A stretch of 22,881 nucleotides of DNA. Source: Prevotella sp. UBA6387. GTDB taxonomy: Bacteria > Bacteroidota > Bacteroidia > Bacteroidales > Bacteroidaceae. Shown piece by piece: positions 5,402 to 13,029 of the stretch. Each line of letters opens with the position of its first letter. Position 1 is the stretch's first letter. The stretch is taken from the NCBI GenBank assembly GCA_002437565.1, contig DJQL01000048.1:10879-33759 (forward strand), given 5' to 3'. The notes beneath the pieces are model-generated. The model saw nothing but the letters and a program-made list of their open reading frames with translations, had not been told where the DNA came from and made no database searches. The translations under genes were made by a program, and so were the position numbers.

Positions 5402-7807
5402 TCAGAACTCGAATCTCACCTTCGCGTTTATCTGCCTTCTCGTGAGGTAATTTGGCACGGCATACATTTGGTTGGTGACATCGGTAATCCAGTAATAAGA
5501 GTTCACGTTGCTTATGTCGAAGAGGTTGAGGCAGTCAACGCCAAGCCAGATGTTTTTGAAAACGCTCTTGCTGTGGCGGTCCTCGTTGTTGAGAAGTCGG
5601 TAGGTCATTCCTATGTCAACCCTTCGGTATGCTGGGGCACGGAAGCCGTTTCGCTCCAGTTCGCGGTGTGGAGCCGAGAATGGCAAGCCATCAGCGTAGG
5701 TCAGCCTTAGCGTCATGAGCCATCGGTCGGAACCAGGGAAAAAGTCGGTATAGAATAGGTGAGCTGCGAAACGCTGGTCGGTGGGCAGAGGCATGCTTCT
5801 GCCATTGACCTTCATGCCAGTGTTCATCAGCGAAAGCGTAAGCCATGAGTCGCTGCCTGGCACGAACTCGCCATAGAGTTTCATGTCAACCCCAGCGGCA
5901 TGGCCACTGGCATTGTTGTCGCCATAATAGGTAATCTTCATGTTGTTTACAGAATATGGCACGAGGTTGGAGAGGAGCTTGTAGTAAACTTCCGTGGTGA
6001 ACTTGAATGGCCTGTTGCTTATCCTGAACCTGTATTCCATGCCTCCAGTGAAATGGATGGATTGCTGGCTCTTGATGTGCTGGTTGAGCGTGGCGTAGGT
6101 CATGCCGCCCACGGTGGTGGTGTCTCGCAGTTCCTTGAAGAATGGTGCTTGATAGTAGAGCCCAGTGGCAATGCGGAAGCTGAGGTTCTGGTTGAACGCC
6201 GGAATGACGCTAAGCGAGACTCTCGGCGATACGATAGTTTCCCTGGTATAGCTCCAATTGGAGAACCTGATGCCATAATTGAGAGTGTATAGCGTTGGTG
6301 TGGAAACGCTTGCGCTGTCATCGTTTTCAGCGGTCTTGCCCGACTTGAATCGCCACGTGTCTTGCAGATACACCTCAAGACGCTTGCTGTCAAGCTCGTT
6401 TTTCGCCCTCAAGCTGTATATCATGTAGAGGTCCTTGCCCGTGTGCGGTATCACGTAGCCGGCAGAGTCGCGCATCTCATACTCGGCGGAGTTTTCCTGC
6501 ACGTGTTCCCATTTGTAAGTCACCGCTCCCTCTATGTCGTGTTGGCGAGCCTTGTGCCTGGCCATGAGCTTCAGGCTCTCCACGTTGCCTTTGAGATAGT
6601 TGCGCGCGTGCTGGAAATATGTGCCCACGCCGAGGTTCTCTGATGTTTCCGTCTGTGTGAGCCAGTATTGCCCCTCGATGTCGTATCTCTCTTGTTCATC
6701 GGTCTTGAAAGCCGACGTGATGAGCGATACCGACGTGGAGTCGCCATAATGCCGCGTGACGTTAAGCGAGCCGAAGAACGTGCGGAAGCGGTCGCGTTCC
6801 TTTCCGCCGAAGTATACCTTGAACGACCGCACGCTTTCCAGTGTGCCAAAGCGCGTCTCGCGGTCCTTGGGCTTGAAATTGTAATGGTTGTCGGATATGT
6901 CGCCAATGATGTCGAAACTCCATCGATGGTTGGGTCTCCAAGACAGATAAGTCTGGTAGTCGAGGAAATTAGGGTCGTATTCACCATTTGTTTCGAAAGT
7001 GCCGAGCAAGTAGCGGTTTGTCTTGTAGCGCAACCCGTTGCTCCACGCGAATTTCTTGTTTGCTATTCCTACATAGGCCGACGCTCCCAACAACGATGCC
7101 TCAACTGCCGCCTCGAACCGCTTGGGTCTGCGATAAGTTATGTTGAGTGCCGATGACATCTTGTCGCCATAACGCGCCTCATATCCCCCGGTGGAGAAGC
7201 CGATGTTGCCTACCATGTCGGGATTGATGACGGAAAGGCCCTCTTGCTGACCGCTTCTGACGAGAAACGGCCTGAACATCTCCACATTGTTTATGTAAAC
7301 AGAGTTCTCGTCGAAAGAGCCTCCGCGGACGTTGTATTGTGATGACAACTCGGAGTGGGTGCTTACGCCGGCTTGACTTTGTATGAGCTCTTCCACGGCG
7401 TTGCCCGTGGTGGACGGCATGTTCTTCAGCGACTTGGTCTTGAGTTCCTCCATCTGGCCAGACTGTATTTCCTGTCCTTGCACGCTAACCTCTGTGAGGG
7501 TGTTGTCGCTTTGGTATAGGGTCACTTGGAGTGTTTGCGTGCCTTTAGGCCTGACGAGTACACGCTTCTTCGTGATATAGCCAAGCATGGAAAACCTTAT
7601 TACTACGGAGTCTGTTGAGTGCAACGTGAGATTGTATGAGCCTTTCAGCGACGTGACCGTAGCCTTGCCTTGGGCGGTGCACGAAACGGATGCAAACTCC
7701 AAAGGCTTGCCATCTTCATCGATGACACGCCCTTTGAGGGTGAACGATTGAGCGAGCATCGATAATGGCGCAAGCAATGATATGATGATAAAAAACAGTC
7801 GGTTCAT
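5402..7807 (-). CDS. TonB-dependent outer-membrane receptor with N-terminal carboxypeptidase-regulatory-like domain
   Basis: This 801-aa outer-membrane receptor would import a ligand using energy from TonB. A signal peptide (MNRLFFIIISLLAPLSMLAQ) is followed by a CarboxypepD_reg-like beta domain (about 22-105: LKGRVIDEDGKPLEFASV, then TSLKGSYNL). The plug domain follows (about 110-225), with MPSTTGNAVEELIQSQAGV, YNVRGGSFDENSVYINNVE and GGYEARYGDKMSSALNI. The rest is beta-barrel, ending in the outer-membrane signature KVRFEF with a terminal Phe. No SusD-like gene or TonB/ExbB gene is adjacent, so this is a stand-alone receptor rather than a SusCD pair; the ligand cannot be inferred. It starts 53 bases from the divergent glycerate kinase gene. 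I found no TAnnTTTG element for either gene in that gap. Confidence 0.93.
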   Translation of the reverse strand: MNRLFFIIISLLAPLSMLAQSFTLKGRVIDEDGKPLEFASVSCTAQGKATVTSLKGSYNLTLHSTDSVVIRFSMLGYITKKRVLVRPKGTQTLQVTLYQSDNTLTEVSVQGQEIQSGQMEELKTKSLKNMPSTTGNAVEELIQSQAGVSTHSELSSQYNVRGGSFDENSVYINNVEMFRPFLVRSGQQEGLSVINPDMVGNIGFSTGGYEARYGDKMSSALNITYRRPKRFEAAVEASLLGASAYVGIANKKFAWSNGLRYKTNRYLLGTFETNGEYDPNFLDYQTYLSWRPNHRWSFDIIGDISDNHYNFKPKDRETRFGTLESVRSFKVYFGGKERDRFRTFFGSLNVTRHYGDSTSVSLITSAFKTDEQERYDIEGQYWLTQTETSENLGVGTYFQHARNYLKGNVESLKLMARHKARQHDIEGAVTYKWEHVQENSAEYEMRDSAGYVIPHTGKDLYMIYSLRAKNELDSKRLEVYLQDTWRFKSGKTAENDDSASVSTPTLYTLNYGIRFSNWSYTRETIVSPRVSLSVIPAFNQNLSFRIATGLYYQAPFFKELRDTTTVGGMTYATLNQHIKSQQSIHFTGGMEYRFRISNRPFKFTTEVYYKLLSNLVPYSVNNMKITYYGDNNASGHAAGVDMKLYGEFVPGSDSWLTLSLMNTGMKVNGRSMPLPTDQRFAAHLFYTDFFPGSDRWLMTLRLTYADGLPFSAPHRELERNGFRAPAYRRVDIGMTYRLLNNEDRHSKSVFKNIWLGVDCLNLFDISNVNSYYWITDVTNQMYAVPNYLTRRQINAKVRFEF

Positions 7808-7860
7808 ACAAGAAATAACGTTTTTTGGCCGTTATTATTTTATAATACAGCAATTAAGGT

Positions 7861-8934
7861 ATGAAGTTTTTTATAGCAATTGACAGTTTTAAGAATTGTA
7901 TTACGTCGAAGGAAGCCAATGATGCGGCACGACTCGGCATAATGAAGTTGAGACCCGATGCGGATGTTAGCTGTTATGAGGTGAGCGATGGCGGCGAGGG
8001 ATTTCTTGAGGCTTTTAAGCCAAATGAGATTGTGAGTTGCCGTGTTCACGATGCCATGATGAGGTGGTGCGATTCAGCCTTTGGCATAAAGGATGGCAAG
8101 GCGATAATAGAAGTGGCAAAGGCTGTGGGCTTGGGTATGATAGAGCCAGAAAACAGGAATCCTCTTATTGCCACGAGCTATGGAGTGGGCGAATTGATGA
8201 TTCATGCCATGCGCCGCGGTTGTAGAGAGTTTGTTATTGGTCTTGGTGGAAGCGCCACGAGCGACTGTGGTCTTGGTATGCTGAAAGCGTTGAGGCGTGA
8301 ATGGCATGCCACCATGCACAAGGCTTGGTATGAACCTTTTGACACGTCGTGGCTGAAAGACATCAAAGTGATGCTTGCCACTGACGTGGACAACCCATTG
8401 TGTGGACTCGACGGGGCAGCTCATGTCTTTGCCCCACAGAAAGGTGCAGATGCGGCCATGGTGGAGAAGCTTGAGCGGAGAGCCTTGACTTTTTCCAGAA
8501 TGGCGGCAATGCGTCAAGGTCGCGATTGCTCTGCCATGCCTGGAGCTGGTGCGGCTGGGGGATTGGGCTATGCTTTCATGGAGTTCATGAACGCCAAAGT
8601 GGAGAGTGGCGCCGAGACTATATTGCGTTCGGTTCAATTTGACGAGTCGTTGGCTTCCCAAAGTGTGGACATGGTTGTCACAGGTGAGGGCAGTGCCGAC
8701 AGGCAGACCTTGATGGGAAAACTGCCAAGCGTGATTCTTTCCCATTGCCGTTGCCATGATGTTCCGGCTATCCTTGTGGCTGGAAAGGTTGAAGACGAAA
8801 AAAGCCTGCTCGAAGCAGGCTTTTCAAGAGTTATTAATATTAATGAAGGTCTTGCCATGGAACATGCGCTCGACAAGGATGTGGCTATGTCGCGTTTGGC
8901 GAATGCTGTCAGCGCAGCCGTTTCTTCAATTTGA
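7861..8934 (+). CDS. Glycerate kinase (glycerate 2-kinase family, GarK/GlxK type)
   Basis: This enzyme phosphorylates D-glycerate with ATP, feeding it into lower glycolysis or serine metabolism. The 357-aa protein carries the family's motifs: IDSFKNCITSKEA at the N-terminus (7-19), SDGGEGF (42-48), GLGGSATSDCGLGML (127-141), DVDNPLCG (175-182), FAPQKGAD, PGAGAAGGLGYAF and VTGEGSAD. Length is slightly under the usual 370-380. The gene starts at the ATG at 7861, divergent from the TonB receptor. Its last 26 bases overlap the tail of the convergent HU-LysM gene (8909-8934). A terminator-like hairpin at 8798-8824 is encoded within its codons for KSLLEAGFS. Whether the product is 2- or 3-phosphoglycerate I cannot tell. 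Confidence 0.92.
   Translation: MKFFIAIDSFKNCITSKEANDAARLGIMKLRPDADVSCYEVSDGGEGFLEAFKPNEIVSCRVHDAMMRWCDSAFGIKDGKAIIEVAKAVGLGMIEPENRNPLIATSYGVGELMIHAMRRGCREFVIGLGGSATSDCGLGMLKALRREWHATMHKAWYEPFDTSWLKDIKVMLATDVDNPLCGLDGAAHVFAPQKGADAAMVEKLERRALTFSRMAAMRQGRDCSAMPGAGAAGGLGYAFMEFMNAKVESGAETILRSVQFDESLASQSVDMVVTGEGSADRQTLMGKLPSVILSHCRCHDVPAILVAGKVEDEKSLLEAGFSRVININEGLAMEHALDKDVAMSRLANAVSAAVSSI
8798..8824 (-). terminator. Intrinsic terminator of the HU-LysM transcript, inside the glycerate kinase coding sequence
   Basis: On the minus strand AAAAGCCTGC, loop TTCGA and GCAGGCTTTTTT form a perfect 10-bp stem whose 3' arm runs into six T residues, then CGTC. It lies 85 bases past the stop codon of the HU-LysM gene (8909). 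In the plus direction the stem is followed by only four T residues, and it falls before the end of the glycerate kinase gene, so it is best read as a minus-strand terminator. Confidence 0.75.
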
Positions 8935-10201
8935 GTTCAGGGATGTTTATGCTTTCGCCAGCTTTTAATTCCCTCCTTCCGCCATTGACAGCTTCGAGGT
9001 AACATTCCATGCCAGGGCCGAGGTTTGATCTGCTTATCCCATCCATGGTTTGTCCAGAGCGTACGGTGACAGTCTTCTTAATGCCAACAATGGCGTAAGC
9101 TCCAGTGCGGATTCTTACATCTTTGTTGTATTGTTCTTGCGAGGCAATTTCCTTGCTCTCAGCTTTCAACATTTCTTGCTTGTTGTCGGCTTGCGGCACC
9201 TGCTTCGTGGCTTCTTGCTTGCCATCGGTTTCCGATAGCGATGAGTCTCTATCTTCTTTCGCTTGCGGAATTTGCTTGCTTGGATTGGCCGCTACACTCT
9301 TCTTTTTTTGGTGTTGCGCTACCAATCTCATTTGCTTCTCCAGCATCTCTATATGGCTGTCGCGTCTCTGAATCTGCGAGAAAAGGTAATAGCCACCGCA
9401 CAAGCAGGCTATGATTATGGCAATGGCAGTAATGGCCAGTGCTTTCATGACATGGCTCTGGCGAGCCTCTTTGTAGTTGATTAATTCTTGCTCTACTTCC
9501 CTTTCGATGTTACTTTTTTCGATTGCAATGTCTCTTTCGGCAGAAGAGCCGCATTCTGTTGTGGAGTTGTTTTCCACGGATGTTTCGCTTTTCACGGATG
9601 TTTCACTTTCCGTAAATGTGCCCATCCCCTCAGAGTTGTCTTTCTCATGGCTATCTCTATCCACAGGCTCACTCTCTGTCAATGTTTCATCCTTGGATGG
9701 TTCTTCCTCTATGGTGTCTTGTTCTTTATTGTTGCCTTTATCAGTGTTGGCTTCTTCGATTAACTCTGTGGGCAGAGAAGGTATATTGTCGGAGACGGCA
9801 TCTGGTGCAGTTTCAGCTTGTTTGTCACGTGCGACTTCGTTTTCATTCTCATATTCCTTGTCTATGCTTGAGAAGTCTACTCCATCATTGATTATCACAG
9901 TCTCGAACTGCGAGAAAGGCTTGTTGACATCGTCGCGCATAGAGGCATCTGGGGTGAAGCTGATCTTGTTTCGGCTTTCAATGACAATGGGCTCACCTGT
10001 ATTGACATCCACGCTTTTACGCGCGGCGATGCCAATAATCTTGAAAGCTCCCAATCCTTTCACTTTCACGAGTTTGTCATTCTCAAGTCCTTCGTTGATG
10101 ACTTCGAAGATGGCTGACACAAAACGCTCAGCGTCGGCTTTGCTCAGGTCGTGTTTGTCAGAGAGTGAAGGGGCGAGCTCTTTTATAGTGGTTTTGCTCA
10201 T
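8909..10201 (-). CDS. Membrane-spanning HU-domain protein with C-terminal LysM-like domain
   Basis: This 430-aa protein has four visible parts. Residues 1-95 are an HU/IHF-like DNA-binding domain (LVKVKGLGAFKIIGIAARKS, VNTGEPIVIESRNKISFTPD). Residues 100-245 are an acidic, Ser/Glu/Thr-rich low-complexity linker. A single transmembrane helix follows (about 253-275, ALAITAIAIIIACLCGGYYL), then a short coiled stretch (SHIEMLEKQMRLV) and a charged linker. Residues 377-421 look like a LysM peptidoglycan-binding module (TVRSGQTMDGISRSNL, then GRRELKAGESINIPE). With the HU end in the cytoplasm the LysM-like end would be periplasmic, so the protein could tether DNA to the cell wall; this is inference. 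It is the last gene of the ftsY-rimO-HU cluster, 16 bases after the small HU gene, and overlaps the glycerate kinase gene by 26 bases. Confidence 0.85.
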   Translation of the reverse strand: MSKTTIKELAPSLSDKHDLSKADAERFVSAIFEVINEGLENDKLVKVKGLGAFKIIGIAARKSVDVNTGEPIVIESRNKISFTPDASMRDDVNKPFSQFETVIINDGVDFSSIDKEYENENEVARDKQAETAPDAVSDNIPSLPTELIEEANTDKGNNKEQDTIEEEPSKDETLTESEPVDRDSHEKDNSEGMGTFTESETSVKSETSVENNSTTECGSSAERDIAIEKSNIEREVEQELINYKEARQSHVMKALAITAIAIIIACLCGGYYLFSQIQRRDSHIEMLEKQMRLVAQHQKKKSVAANPSKQIPQAKEDRDSSLSETDGKQEATKQVPQADNKQEMLKAESKEIASQEQYNKDVRIRTGAYAIVGIKKTVTVRSGQTMDGISRSNLGPGMECYLEAVNGGRRELKAGESINIPELKLKKRLR

Positions 10202-10217
10202 TTATTATTGTCGTATT

Positions 10218-10502
10218 TTATTGTTGTGGCTTTTTCAAGTTTTCTTTAATCGACGCTATGGGTTTGAAATTGAGCACGAGCTTTGGTGGCACGAGCATAC
10301 GTTGTTGTGTGCCAGGCGTGACGACGATTCGCTCCATGCGCTTCTTTATTTCGAAAGAGCCAAAACCGTTGATCTGTATCGTGTCGCCCTCTTCAAGATG
10401 AAGTTTCATCTCATTGATTACCGTTTGCACCATTTGTTGTGTATCCGCTTGTGTGAATCCAGTCTTTGCGGCAAGCTGTGCGATAAACTCCTTGTTGTTC
10501 AT
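10218..10502 (-). CDS. HU/IHF family DNA-binding protein
   Basis: This small basic nucleoid protein of 94 aa begins MNNKEFIAQLAAKTGFTQAD, as in HU. The beta-arm region reads GDTIQINGFGSFEIKKRMER, then VVTPGTQQRMLVPPKLVLNF. The GFGSFE core is standard; the arm keeps a Pro (PGTQ, VPPK) but diverges from the usual GRNP arm tip. Its ATG overlaps the rimO stop codon (ATGA, 4-base overlap), showing translational coupling, and the membrane-bound HU-LysM gene follows 16 bases later. The two HU domains may form a heterodimer; that is a guess from their proximity. Confidence 0.93.
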   Translation of the reverse strand: MNNKEFIAQLAAKTGFTQADTQQMVQTVINEMKLHLEEGDTIQINGFGSFEIKKRMERIVVTPGTQQRMLVPPKLVLNFKPIASIKENLKKPQQ

Positions 10503-11833
10503 TTTACTTCGCCATAAAGGTCAAACTCATCGCTGCCGGTTATCAGAACTTTATAATAACGTCCTGTGCGCAATTTATGTTCATTTACGTGGATGAGCAC
10601 TTCTGGGTCTACTTCTGGCGAACAGGCTTCAGTTCGTCCCACATAATAGTCGCCTTCCTTTCTGTCGATGACTACAGTGAGAGTCTTTCCAACCTTTGCG
10701 GCTTCCACTTCTTTGCTTATCTCTTCTTGTGCGGCCATCAGCTTGTCTAATCGTGCTTGCTTAATGTCGGCAGGTACATCATCTTTATAATGTATGGCAG
10801 AATATGTACCTTCTTCCTCTGAATAAGCGAAGGCCCCCATGCGTTCAAACTTCTCTTGCTTCACGAAATCGAGAAGTTCGTTGAAGTCTTCTTCTGTCTC
10901 GCCTGGAAACCCAACCATCAATGTTGTCCTTATGGTTATGCCCGGTACACGTTGCCTTATGGTATGGATGAGGTCTATTGTCTCTTGCTTTGTGACGTGC
11001 CTGTGCATTTGCGTCAGCATATGGTCGGAGATATGTTGCAATGCGATGTCGAGATAGTTGCAGACGTTGTCGTGCTCGCGCATCACGTCAAGCAGTTCCA
11101 ACGGGAATTGGTTAGGATAGGCATAATGCAACCTAATCCATTTCACGCCCTTGATATTTGCCATCTTGTCGATGAGCTCGGCTATTCTCGTCTTGCCGTA
11201 AAGGTCTCTTCCGTAATATGTGAGTTCCTGCTCGATTACTTGAAACTCTGTGACACCTTCACCGACGAGTTCTTCCACTTCTTTCAAGATGTCTTCCATC
11301 GGTCTGCTTACGTGTTTGCCCGTTATTAAAGGAATTGCGCAGTAAGCACAGTGACGGTCACAACCCTCTGCTATTTTTATATACGCATAGTGGGATGGGG
11401 TAGTGAGAAGTCGGCGGCTGTTGGAAGTCACTCTTCTTTCGGCGAAAGTCTTGCTCTCTGCCATGGAGCCTTGTGCTGGCCCAAGGTCCTTGAGCAGTTG
11501 CGTGTAATTGAATTTACCGTAGAACTTGTCAACCTCAGGAAGGCTCTCCTCAAGTTCCTCTTTGTAACGCTGTGATAAGCATCCCATCACAAAAAGCTTG
11601 TTTATGCGTCCGTTGTTCTTGGCATTAGCAAACTCAAGAATAGTGTTGATGCTTTCTTCCTTGGCACTCTCAATAAATCCACAAGTGTTTATGACGGCTA
11701 TCTCGCCTTGTGGACGTTTTGGGTCGTGACAGCAATGATAACCTATGTTTTCAAAACGACGCATGAGCTGCTCTGAATCAACGAGATTCTTTGAACAGCC
11801 CATGGTGATAAAATCAATTTGGTTCTTCTTCAT
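10499..11833 (-). CDS. rimO: Ribosomal protein S12 methylthiotransferase RimO
   Basis: RimO is a radical-SAM enzyme with two iron-sulfur clusters that adds a methylthio group to a conserved Asp of ribosomal protein S12. The 444-aa protein has the N-terminal MTTase domain with cysteines 13 (MGCSKNLVDSE, the RimO form of the motif), 51 (NTCGFIESAKEES) and 85 (MGCLSQRY). The radical-SAM motif CDRHCAYC (158-165) and a C-terminal TRAM domain (about 375-444) follow. GCSKNLVDSE and TYYGRDLYGK favour RimO over MiaB. I start it at the ATG at 11833; the frame opens slightly earlier only through a TTG at 11848. The start lies 15 bases after the ftsY stop, and the stop overlaps the start of the HU gene. 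Confidence 0.95.
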   Translation of the reverse strand: MKKNQIDFITMGCSKNLVDSEQLMRRFENIGYHCCHDPKRPQGEIAVINTCGFIESAKEESINTILEFANAKNNGRINKLFVMGCLSQRYKEELEESLPEVDKFYGKFNYTQLLKDLGPAQGSMAESKTFAERRVTSNSRRLLTTPSHYAYIKIAEGCDRHCAYCAIPLITGKHVSRPMEDILKEVEELVGEGVTEFQVIEQELTYYGRDLYGKTRIAELIDKMANIKGVKWIRLHYAYPNQFPLELLDVMREHDNVCNYLDIALQHISDHMLTQMHRHVTKQETIDLIHTIRQRVPGITIRTTLMVGFPGETEEDFNELLDFVKQEKFERMGAFAYSEEEGTYSAIHYKDDVPADIKQARLDKLMAAQEEISKEVEAAKVGKTLTVVIDRKEGDYYVGRTEACSPEVDPEVLIHVNEHKLRTGRYYKVLITGSDEFDLYGEVK

Positions 11834-11848
11834 ATTACTGAATGTCAA

Positions 11849-12796
11849 TCAGAACAACGAATCGACAAATTCTTTCTTGTTAAATAGTTGCAAGTCTTCC
11901 ATCTTCTCGCCTAAGCCTATATATTTGACTGGTACTTTCAATTGGTCGGATATTCCTATGACCACTCCACCCTTTGCCGTGCCGTCAAGTTTTGTTATGG
12001 CGAGAGATGTGATATTGGTGACAGCAGCGAATTGTTTTGCTTGCTCAAATGCGTTCTGCCCTGTGCTTCCGTCAAGAACAAGCAACACTTCATCGGGAGC
12101 GTTTGGAATAACCTTTTTCATGACGTCCTTGATTTTCTTCAGTTCGTTCATCAGCCCAACCTTGTTGTGAAGGCGTCCAGCCGTGTCGATTATTACCACG
12201 TCAGTCCCATTGGCTTTTGCGCTTTGCAGAGTGTCGAATGCTACGCTTGCTGGGTCAGAGCCCATCTGCTGCTTTATTACAGGCACTCCAACACGGTCGC
12301 CCCATATTTGTATTTGCTCAACAGCGGCGGCACGGAAAGTGTCGGCTGCTCCGAGATAAACTTTCTTTCCGGCTTTTTTGAACTGGTAGGCGAGCTTCCC
12401 AATAGTAGTGGTTTTACCAACACCATTCACGCCAACAACAAGTATGACATATGGTTTATGGTCAGCAGGCAAGTCCCAATTTGTATTGTCATCGGAGTTG
12501 TTTTCCGTGAGCAATGAGGCTATCTCTTCTTTAAGTATATTGTTTAGTTCAGATGTTGACACATATTTGTCTCTTGCCACGCGTTCCTCAATACGGTTGA
12601 TGATTTTGACAGTGGTGTCAACTCCGACATCTGATGTTATTAACACTTCCTCAAGGTTGTCGAGCACGTCGCTGTCAACCTTAGACTTGCCCGCAATGGC
12701 ACGAGTTATCTTAGAGAAAACACTCTGCTTGGTTTTCTCAAGACCTTGATCGAGTGTTTCCTTGTTTTTCTTGCTGAATAATCCAAAAATTCCCAT
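11849..12796 (-). CDS. ftsY: Signal recognition particle receptor FtsY
   Basis: FtsY is the membrane-associated GTPase that docks SRP-ribosome complexes for co-translational insertion. The 315-aa protein has the N-domain helices (about 20-100), then the G-domain: GVNGVGKTT (122-130, P-loop), DTFRAAAVEQ (152-161), DTAGR (204-208), TKLDG (268-272) and GGVVIGI. IGLGEKMEDLQLF closes it. The N-terminal acidic A domain of E. coli FtsY is absent, as is common in Bacteroidota; MGIFGLFSKK may serve as a short membrane-targeting helix. It is 18 bases downstream of a 42-codon gene and 15 upstream of rimO. Confidence 0.96.
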   Translation of the reverse strand: MGIFGLFSKKNKETLDQGLEKTKQSVFSKITRAIAGKSKVDSDVLDNLEEVLITSDVGVDTTVKIINRIEERVARDKYVSTSELNNILKEEIASLLTENNSDDNTNWDLPADHKPYVILVVGVNGVGKTTTIGKLAYQFKKAGKKVYLGAADTFRAAAVEQIQIWGDRVGVPVIKQQMGSDPASVAFDTLQSAKANGTDVVIIDTAGRLHNKVGLMNELKKIKDVMKKVIPNAPDEVLLVLDGSTGQNAFEQAKQFAAVTNITSLAITKLDGTAKGGVVIGISDQLKVPVKYIGLGEKMEDLQLFNKKEFVDSLF

Positions 12797-12814
12797 GATG
12801 CGCCGTTTTTTGTT

Positions 12815-12943
12815 TTATAAGCTTTCGTCATCGGGCCTATGGAGCTTCCTTTTCACCTTTGGCATATGCTTTTTGTTCCTTAGCCAAGCTTCCTTGCGCT
12901 CTTCATAGTCTCTGTGATGTCTTTCGAGAAAATTGTCGGCCAT
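12815..12943 (-). CDS. Small basic protein of 42 aa upstream of ftsY (unknown function)
   Basis: This short minus-strand frame starts at the ATG at 12943 and stops with TAA at 12815-12817. It reads MADNFLERHHRDYEERK, continues with AWLRNKKHMPKVKRK and ends LHRPDDESL. It is strongly charged, rich in Lys, Arg, His and Glu, and probably helical in its first half. It sits 18 bases upstream of ftsY, on the same strand, in a gap that otherwise lacks a gene; its position and non-random composition support real coding. The opening (MADN-[FY]-LE) resembles small Bacteroidota hypothetical proteins I have seen, but I cannot name the family. A nucleic-acid or ribosome partner would fit its charge, but that is a guess. 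Confidence 0.65.
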   Translation of the reverse strand: MADNFLERHHRDYEERKEAWLRNKKHMPKVKRKLHRPDDESL

Positions 12944-12978
12944 GACGTTACGTGTTGTCTCAATAGGGTCTATATGTA

Positions 12979-13012
12979 AGCAGGCGTAATTGAATTGAGA
13001 ATCAAGCCTGCT
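12979..13012 (-). terminator. Possible hairpin terminator after the DUF4270 gene
   Basis: AGCAGGC (12979-12985) and GCCTGCT (13006-13012) form a 7-bp stem with a 20-base loop, about 18 bases after the stop of the DUF4270 gene. No T-run follows in the minus direction (TTACATATAG), and I see no -7 element before the small gene at 12943. The hairpin may therefore be leaky, or not a terminator at all. Confidence 0.3.
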
Positions 13013-13029
13013 ATAAAACCTGTCCTTGT

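Noticed and set aside
7808..7860. A promoter pair between the TonB receptor and glycerate kinase genes
   Set aside because: I looked for TAnnTTTG on both strands in the 53-base gap and found none, so I make no promoter call there.
9477..10517. A 346-codon plus-strand frame opposite the HU genes
   Set aside because: It is antisense to two genes with clear HU domains and is dominated by Ser/Leu runs arising from the acidic linker of the HU-LysM gene read backwards.
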